From Akkermansiaceae bacterium (GTDB lineage: Bacteria > Verrucomicrobiota > Verrucomicrobiia > Verrucomicrobiales > Akkermansiaceae), in NCBI GenBank assembly GCA_023300065.1, contig JALZWJ010000278.1, positions 1 to 9,549 of the forward strand: a stretch of DNA of 9,549 nt, in the 5' to 3' direction. The number at the start of each line of letters is the position of its first letter. Position 1 is the stretch's first letter. The notes beneath the pieces were generated by a model. It saw only the letters and a program-made list of their open reading frames with translations, searched no databases and was not told the DNA's origin. This document shows positions 1-4,303 of the stretch, in pieces. A program made the translations under genes and the position numbers.

Positions 1-161
1 AGAGGATCCACATTCTTCGTCGCAGCATCTACCGCCGCATCACCAACAGCCTTAGTGACACCGTCCAAACCTGTAGCGTCAGCGCCAGTTGCTCCACAAG
101 AGCTTGCGAAAATAGCGACAGAACCAGAGATAAGGAAATTTTTGATCAATTTTGTATTCAT
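1..161 (-). CDS. Small putative lipoprotein, N-terminal part (runs off the left edge)
   Basis: The visible 53 codons begin at an ATG at 161-159 and read MNTKLIKNFLISGSVAIFAS and onward. The start is a basic n-region (K4, K7), then a hydrophobic stretch (about residues 9-19), then the sequence Ala-Ser-Ser-Cys. This is a usable lipobox with Cys22 as the lipidation site. The mature part is rich in Gly, Ala, Asp and Val (GATGADATG, then VTKAVGDAAVDAATKN). It suggests a small outer-membrane or periplasmic lipoprotein with an amphipathic helix. There is no recognisable domain, so no function is assigned. No Shine-Dalgarno site precedes the ATG, since the upstream minus-strand sequence is A/T-rich. 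The C-terminus lies outside the window. Confidence 0.7.
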   Translation of the reverse strand, partial: MNTKLIKNFLISGSVAIFASSCGATGADATGLDGVTKAVGDAAVDAATKNVDP

Positions 162-286
162 AAGATAATTATTTGCAACCCTCTCACAAAGAAAGAGCCT
201 CAAAAAAATAGCCCTAGAAACTCCTAAAGCAAGCTGAATGAACTTCGCTCCAGACTAGGGATGATAGCCTCATCTCCTTTTCTTCA

Positions 287-453
287 TGGAGGATTTTTAA
301 TCCACAGAGCGAACAGAGAAAGCTGAGCTTGGTTGATGACGGGCTTTAAAAGATCCTACAAAACGCCTCCTTAGCTCTGCTTTCTCTGTTCACTCTGCGG
401 TGCCCCCCCCTCAACCTTCCGTGTCATCCGAGTATTCCGTGGTTAAAAACCAC
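287..453. repeat. Structured intergenic repeat: long imperfect inverted repeat plus 9-base-periodic module
   Basis: This is the main content of the gene-free stretch 162-466. Arms 302-328 and 374-400 are complementary at 24 of 27 positions, with a 45-base loop. To the right, about 414-444, the minus strand reads as three degenerate 9-base units, CACGGAATA, CTCGGATGA and CACGGAAGG. The arms show similar 9-base units (CACAGAGCG, AACAGAGAA). Short perfect hairpins sit at both ends: GGATT/AATCC at 291-303 and GTGGTT/AACCAC at 439-453. A C8 run lies at 403-410. From memory, CACGGA/CACAGAG-type interspersed intergenic repeats are common in Verrucomicrobiota and Planctomycetota genomes, so this is probably one copy of a dispersed family. 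Copy number cannot be seen here. Confidence 0.65.
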
Positions 454-466
454 AAAACCTAAGCCC

Positions 467-706
467 CTAAACACACTGACTCACATAAACCTCCGGCAGC
501 ACCCCCGCATAAGCCTTCACCCCTGGCTCGGCCGAAAACTCACGATGCCTCACATGCGGACCATGTGCCTCGATCTCGTCCGCAGACTGGGCTAAAAAAT
601 TAGCCAAAAGCCGCAACTCCGCCGGGCTCCCCGCAATCGTCAGAGAGTCCAACCTCGTCGATGTATCAACACTACTGATCGGGCTCGCAAATAATTCCAA
701 CGTCAT
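467..706 (-). CDS. Small Imm32-like protein, 79 residues
   Basis: The ATG is at 706-704 and is immediately preceded by GAGGG, a purine-rich site set unusually close to the start. The protein is 79 residues, acidic and soluble, with no signal peptide or membrane segment. Its central part (about residues 26-53, SPAELRLLANFLAQSADEIE followed by HGPHVRHREF) follows the layout I associate with Imm32-type immunity proteins. That layout is a strand carrying a Gly-Ser/Asn-Pro, a helix of the LRxLAxxL type, then a His-rich strand. Imm32 proteins are predicted immunity proteins of polymorphic toxin systems, but many copies in PVC bacteria stand alone. No toxin gene is adjacent in the window. The family call rests on recollection of the fold pattern and could be wrong. 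That this is a real gene is more secure than its function. Confidence 0.55.
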   Translation of the reverse strand: MTLELFASPISSVDTSTRLDSLTIAGSPAELRLLANFLAQSADEIEAHGPHVRHREFSAEPGVKAYAGVLPEVYVSQCV

Positions 707-784
707 CCCTCGACTCTATAAACCTCACACATTCTTACAACCCCCCTCTCCGCCCAAAGCACTTTAAATAATCCAGCCCCTTCG

Positions 785-811
785 CACCCTCGCCTGGCAA
801 CAGGCAGGGTG
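785..811 (+). other. Hairpin with GCAA (GNRA-type) loop in the YHS leader region
   Basis: CACCCT (785-790) pairs with AGGGTG (806-811), and CCTG (793-796) pairs with CAGG (801-804). The loop GCAA (797-800) is of the GNRA tetraloop type if transcribed rightward. A 2-by-1 internal loop (CG against C) separates the two stem blocks. No T-tract follows, so this is not an intrinsic terminator. The rest of the gene-free stretch 707-1035 shows nothing I can name. An open frame running into the YHS gene from a GTG at 853 is not convincing coding sequence. Confidence 0.4.
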
Positions 812-1035
812 ATCTCTCGCTTCGCAATTCTTCATTCCAAAACCCAGAACTCGTGAGGAATCGTGAGATCCGCAGCCGCTCATCACTGGATTACAAATCC
901 CCCCTGATTATAAGAAACCCCTCATATTTTTCTGAAAAAACACCGTCATCCGGGAATAAATCCCCCCCTCCCGAGGGTCCCACCAAACGTGAGCTACCAC
1001 GAAATCAGAGCCACCACAAATTAGCCCAAAGAACC

Positions 1036-1506
1036 ATGAGCAAACTTAAAAAAATCCTCCTCGCTAGCCTCTTCCTCTTCGCCGGAAATCTCCTCGCTGA
1101 TGACACCAAGAAAATGATGGCACCTGCACTCGGCGGTTACTGCCCAGTCTGCTACATCGCTAAAAATGTCGCAGCCAAAGGCACCGAAGAATTCAAAGTC
1201 CAGCACAATGGCCAAACCTACCTCTTCGTCAGCCAAGGCGCCGTAGACGCCTTTAACGCCAGCCCTGAAAAATTCCTCCCCGCCTATGACGGACTTTGTG
1301 CTTACGGAATGGCTCTTGGAAAGAAGTTCGAATCCGATCCTACCGCCTTCACCGTCATCGACGGTAAGATCTTCCTCAACAAAAACGCCAACATCAAAAA
1401 GAAATTCGCAGAAGACACCAAGGGCTACATCATGAAGGCTGATGCTCACTGGGAAAAAATACAGATGAAAGAGAAGGCGATGATGGAGAAAGAAATGAAG
1501 AAATAA
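1036..1506 (+). CDS. Secreted YHS-domain protein
   Basis: The ATG at 1036 is chosen because it places a signal peptide at the N-terminus: K3/K5/K6, a hydrophobic core at residues 7-20, and a likely cleavage after Ala21 (LLA before DD). The frame stays open upstream to a GTG at 853, but the extra 61 residues are low-complexity and hydrophilic and would bury the signal. The mature protein is about 135 residues. It carries a YHS domain of the periplasmic type: GGYCPVCYIA (33-42), SPEKFLPAYDGLCAYG (76-91), DPTAFTVIDGKIFLN (101-115) and KADAHWEKI (134-142). Members of this family are small exported proteins thought to bind metal through the Cys and aromatic residues. Cys36, Cys39 and Cys88 are the only mature cysteines. 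I recall that some relatives carry selenocysteine in place of a Cys near this motif. A Met/Lys/Glu-rich tail (143-156) follows the domain. The gene stands alone between two intergenic regions. Confidence 0.85.
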   Translation: MSKLKKILLASLFLFAGNLLADDTKKMMAPALGGYCPVCYIAKNVAAKGTEEFKVQHNGQTYLFVSQGAVDAFNASPEKFLPAYDGLCAYGMALGKKFESDPTAFTVIDGKIFLNKNANIKKKFAEDTKGYIMKADAHWEKIQMKEKAMMEKEMKK

Positions 1507-1538
1507 TTTCTCCCTATTTATTTTCTAGATTCATTTTT

Positions 1539-1577
1539 CCTTTCGGCGCACTCCTCGTGCCCGGAAGGATTTTTTTT
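1539..1577 (+). terminator. Rho-independent terminator of the YHS gene
   Basis: The left arm (1539-1551) pairs with the right arm (1557-1568): CCTT with AAGG, a T-G wobble, CGG with CCG, one bulged C (1547), then GCAC with GTGC. The loop is TCCTC. The stem is followed by one A and eight T residues (1570-1577). It lies 32 bases after the YHS stop codon, so the YHS transcript is probably monocistronic and insulated from the phospholipase gene downstream. Confidence 0.85.
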
Positions 1578-1686
1578 GCCCTCATTGAGCGCCCTCACTT
1601 AATGACTTCCTCACCCTAGGGCCCCTGATCCTTATCCACATAATTAATATTGGCTATTCCCAGACTCCTCCATTAAAAACACCCCA

Positions 1687-2730
1687 ATGTTTCGCATTCT
1701 CACGCTAGCTGGTGGAGGCCTACGGGGAGCCTACGGAATTGGATTTCTTAAGGAAATTGAATCTCAGCTCGATGGACCTCTCAGCGATTACTTTGATCTC
1801 ATCGCGGGGACTTCTACCGGTGGAATTACCGCATCAGCCCTCGCTTATGGTCTGACCGCGTCCGACATGCAGAATTTCTACAACACACACGGAAGCGAAA
1901 TTTTCAAAGCGCGCCCCAAAATGAAAGCGGCGCATATCGGCCGCGTGTGCTACCCAGCCATTCGCAAACTCGTAGACATGTTCGTAGGTCAAAATTCGGA
2001 CGATTTTTTCCGCGCTCGCTACTGCCCCCACAGCCTAGAGACGGCCATGCTGGATGCCTTTAAAGACGTCTCCCTAGCCGATATCCGTAACTGCCGACTC
2101 CTCATTCCCGCAGTGAACCTCACGGATGGAAAGACCTGCGTTTTCCGGACTCCTCACTTAGTGACAAAGCGCCCCGAGTATCAGTGGAAGATCGCAGACG
2201 TCATTGTCTCAGCCGCTGCCGCCCCCACTTATTTCCCCCACAAGACGATGCCTGATGGCAAATCCTATGTCGACGGAGGCCTGTGGGCCAACGACCCGAG
2301 CCTAGTAGCGATGGCAGAGGCCGCACGGATTTTACGCTGCCAAGATGGCATGTGCACAAAAGAATCATACGGATCCGCATTCAACTCTAATGATATTCAC
2401 ATGCTGTCCATTGGAACCGGACAAAGCGCTCATTCCTTATCACCTCCTGGCCACGAAGCGGGCATCATGTATTGGGCCAAGCATGTCGCGGGAGTGATGG
2501 GCTTACTCCAAGTTCAGGGAGCACAATTCCCCTTAAAAGTCGCTCTCGGAGAACGCTATCGGCAATTCGACTTCGAGATCCGTGAAAAATCATGGACCCT
2601 CGACAACGTCGATATGATCGAAGAACTTTTCGAACTTGGCCGTGAAGAAGGGCGCAAACAATTCGACTCGCTGAAAGACCAATTCTTCACCGAAAAAACT
2701 CAGAACTACGAGCCCTACGGACTCCTCTAA
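1687..2730 (+). CDS. Patatin-like phospholipase (CapV-like size and motif layout)
   Basis: This is a 347-residue cytosolic protein of the patatin-like phospholipase family, which hydrolyses acyl esters of membrane lipids with a Ser-Asp dyad. The oxyanion-hole block AGGGLRGAYG lies at residues 8-17. The nucleophile elbow is GTSTGG (41-46) with Ser43. The catalytic aspartate is in YVDGGLWAND (194-203), Asp196. SAAAAPTYFPH (175-185) is the usual block ahead of the Asp. There is no signal peptide or membrane helix. The N-terminal sequence and overall length resemble stand-alone bacterial patatins and the CapV effectors of CBASS defence. However, no cyclic-nucleotide synthase (CD-NTase) gene is next to it, so a CBASS role is only a possibility. 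Start: ATG at 1687, preceded by A-rich sequence without a clear ribosome site. It converges with DUF2752, with 46 bases between the stop codons. Confidence 0.9.
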   Translation: MFRILTLAGGGLRGAYGIGFLKEIESQLDGPLSDYFDLIAGTSTGGITASALAYGLTASDMQNFYNTHGSEIFKARPKMKAAHIGRVCYPAIRKLVDMFVGQNSDDFFRARYCPHSLETAMLDAFKDVSLADIRNCRLLIPAVNLTDGKTCVFRTPHLVTKRPEYQWKIADVIVSAAAAPTYFPHKTMPDGKSYVDGGLWANDPSLVAMAEAARILRCQDGMCTKESYGSAFNSNDIHMLSIGTGQSAHSLSPPGHEAGIMYWAKHVAGVMGLLQVQGAQFPLKVALGERYRQFDFEIREKSWTLDNVDMIEELFELGREEGRKQFDSLKDQFFTEKTQNYEPYGLL

Positions 2731-2776
2731 AAGCGAAGAAGCATCAAAAAATGCCTCGTTAGCCTTAGTCAGCTGA

Positions 2777-3205
2777 TCACTCAGAAGGAGCCAGCCAGCT
2801 AAAAGCCTCCATATTTCGGAGAATCCCAAATAGGATTAAGGAGACGAAGCTGAACCAGAGCCATCCCACATGGAAACGCGGCCCCACGATCCGGGGATAC
2901 TTCTCCTTAGCCGCCATCCAAAAGAGCAGCGGTAAGCCGATCAAGATCATGAGGGTAAACCACACATGGAAACCCAGCGCCTTGGTAAATTGAAAATGCA
3001 CCAGCGCATCCGCCGCACGCGTCCCACCACAACCGGGGCAGTGCTGCTTTGTCAGCAGTAAAATGGGACAACTGGGCAACTGGCTACCCCAAATAGGATG
3101 CAAGATCCGGAATACGAGAAGAGCCACAAGCAGCACCGGAATGACCAGAACGAAGCGCGGCCATCTCGAGGTTGCCCTACTCGCCCTACTCGCCCTACTC
3201 GGCAT
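2777..3205 (-). CDS. DUF2752 membrane protein
   Basis: The protein has 142 residues. The family signature CPGCGGTRA lies at about residues 56-64, with the characteristic paired cysteines in a Pro-Gly-rich turn. Three hydrophobic segments are visible: about 17-36, 78-97 and 112-128. This fits a small integral inner-membrane protein. The biochemical function of DUF2752 is unknown to me, though the Cys pair could bind metal. The start ATG (3205-3203) lies inside the end of the upstream GYF_2-DUF4190 gene (11-base overlap), with AGGGAAGAG just upstream acting as a possible ribosome site. The two genes are therefore probably translationally coupled. The first residues are Ser-Arg-Ala repeated three times, encoded by a 9-base tandem repeat that spans the gene junction. 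The resulting N-terminus is strongly basic ahead of the first membrane segment. Confidence 0.88.
   Translation of the reverse strand: MPSRASRASRATSRWPRFVLVIPVLLVALLVFRILHPIWGSQLPSCPILLLTKQHCPGCGGTRAADALVHFQFTKALGFHVWFTLMILIGLPLLFWMAAKEKYPRIVGPRFHVGWLWFSFVSLILFGILRNMEAFSWLAPSE
3174..3200 (-). repeat. Three perfect 9-base tandem repeats at a gene junction
   Basis: GAGTAGGGC (minus-strand reading) occurs three times without mismatch. In the GYF_2-DUF4190 frame the first copy supplies the last Glu codon and the TAG stop. In the DUF2752 frame each copy encodes Ser-Arg-Ala. Because the unit is a multiple of three, gain or loss of copies would change the DUF2752 N-terminus without disturbing either frame. 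Confidence 0.9.
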
Positions 3206-3812
3206 TCTCTTCCCTTATTTGCTCTTCAGCCTGCTCCATTTCTTCGATCTGTTCTTGCTGTTGCCGCTGAGCCTCATCCATTGCCTCTCTAATAAATCCC
3301 TCCGAAGAATTGACAGCGAAAGCAACAATTACGATCAATACCAACGATATCAGACTCCCCAAATACCCACAAATCAAACCGGCAATAGCCATGCCCTTTC
3401 CGCCTTTGGAGTCCTGAGGATTCCTGAATGACTTCATCGCCATGTGCCCGGTAATCACGGCAGGAATCCCGAAAAGAATCCCGACATAAGCACAGGAAGA
3501 AAGAATCGCGAGAATACCACAGACCATACTCGCAATTGCCAAGCCACTCGTGGGTGGTGCAGGCGCATATGCCCCCGCTTGTGGAGTTACCGCAGGATTC
3601 GCCCCCGGCGTCACATAGGGTGAAGCATCAGCACCAGACGCAGCTGGTGCAGAAAGCTCCGCAACCTGAGCAAGAGGAAGCCACTCAGCCATCCCCTCAC
3701 GCCAGACAAGATCACTTGCACTCACCTGCCCAGATGTGATGCGGGAACGCATCTCGGACTCTTGAAAAGGCCCTTCCTGAACGCCACCCTTGCTGTAAAA
3801 CCACTGATTCAT
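3195..3812 (-). CDS. GYF_2-DUF4190 membrane protein
   Basis: This is a 205-residue protein. An N-terminal GYF_2 domain (about 1-53) opens with MNQWFYSKGGVQEGPF, the usual WYY-x-x-xGxxxGPf pattern, and ends in WREGMAEWLPLAQV. A Pro/Ala-rich linker follows (about 56-92). A DUF4190-type region with two long hydrophobic segments comes next (about 94-120 and 140-166), joined by a basic loop with Lys and Gly. The C-terminus (about 170-205) is a highly charged Glu/Gln-rich helix with coiled-coil character. GYF_2 domains are thought to bind proline-rich peptides, so a membrane-anchored adaptor is plausible, but no partner is known. The start at 3812 is preferred over an in-frame ATG at 3842 because family members begin directly with the GYF block. 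It overlaps DUF2752 by 11 bases and they probably form a two-gene operon. Confidence 0.85.
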   Translation of the reverse strand: MNQWFYSKGGVQEGPFQESEMRSRITSGQVSASDLVWREGMAEWLPLAQVAELSAPAASGADASPYVTPGANPAVTPQAGAYAPAPPTSGLAIASMVCGILAILSSCAYVGILFGIPAVITGHMAMKSFRNPQDSKGGKGMAIAGLICGYLGSLISLVLIVIVAFAVNSSEGFIREAMDEAQRQQQEQIEEMEQAEEQIREENAE

Positions 3813-3976
3813 TGGCAAGATATTCCCACAAAAAGACCGCATTCGTCGACAAAAATCACCCTCATAAAAGAACCGATCTTAATCCAGAATGGACCAAAAC
3901 TCGCCCCCCCAGCCCAGATCAAAAACCCTATTCAGAAAAAAGCCCGGTCTCTTAATTCACCTCAACCTAGCGCCTT

Positions 3977-4123
3977 CTATTTCTTGCGTGTCCCCACTAT
4001 AATGAGAGCGCTCCCGTCAAGAATCATTACCGATGCCAACGCCAATCGCAGCACCATCGACTCCCCCAGAAATAACATTCCCCCAAAAGCTGCCATCCTG
4101 CACCAACCAAGAAGTGCACACCC
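3977..4123 (-). pseudogene. Remnant of the C-terminus of an EamA (DMT) transporter
   Basis: The minus strand is open from 4123 to a TAG at 3977-3979. From the ATG at 4096 it reads MAAFGGMLFLGESMVLRLAL, followed by a second hydrophobic stretch and a basic GTRKK end. This matches the last two helices of EamA/DMT-family drug/metabolite transporters: the GGxLFLGE motif, then LRLxLASxxILxGxALxI. A complete EamA protein is near 300 residues, and only about 48 codons survive. A TGA stop (4126-4124) sits directly upstream, and sequence further upstream shows stops in all minus-strand frames and no convincing continuation. Less than 200 bases separate it from the stop of the CRTAC1 gene, so the missing part is not nearby. 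It is most likely the tail of a gene removed by deletion or rearrangement. Confidence 0.6.
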
Positions 4124-4168
4124 TCACCCCGCGAGCAATCATCGCCGCCAAAGACAAAGCGCGGCCTC

Positions 4169-4221
4169 ATCAAGCGTCATAATCACTATCAACCATAGGG
4201 CTATCGTACGCTTGATAGTGA
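4169..4221. repeat. Compact inverted repeats with alternative pairing
   Basis: TCACTATCAA (4183-4192) is the exact reverse complement of TTGATAGTGA (4212-4221), with a 19-base loop. ATCAAGCGT (4169-4177) is also the exact complement of ACGCTTGAT (4208-4216), so the right arm can pair with either partner but not fully with both. No T-tract follows on either strand, so it is not a classical terminator. It lies in the gene-free stretch 3813-4303, between the CRTAC1 stop and the EamA remnant. Apart from that remnant I see no gene there. The open frame on the plus strand across this stretch lacks convincing protein character. Confidence 0.5.
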
Positions 4222-4303
4222 CACCCCAGATCAACCGTCAACCCGGTGCTCTACGTGACGCTTACGATGGATTCAAGAAGCTCACGATTGAGGAGATCGT
4301 TAT

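Noticed and set aside
853..1035. Upstream in-frame extension of the YHS gene from a GTG at 853
   Set aside because: The 61 extra residues are low-complexity and polar and would place the clear signal peptide in the interior. The ATG at 1036 gives a normal exported protein.
2740..2765. Possible bidirectional terminator between the patatin and DUF2752 genes (GCAT/ATGC around CAAAAA)
   Set aside because: The stem has only four pairs and there is no proper T-tract on either side.
2590..2829. 79-codon minus-strand open frame across the end of the patatin gene
   Set aside because: It is antisense to well-supported coding sequence and shows no domain character.
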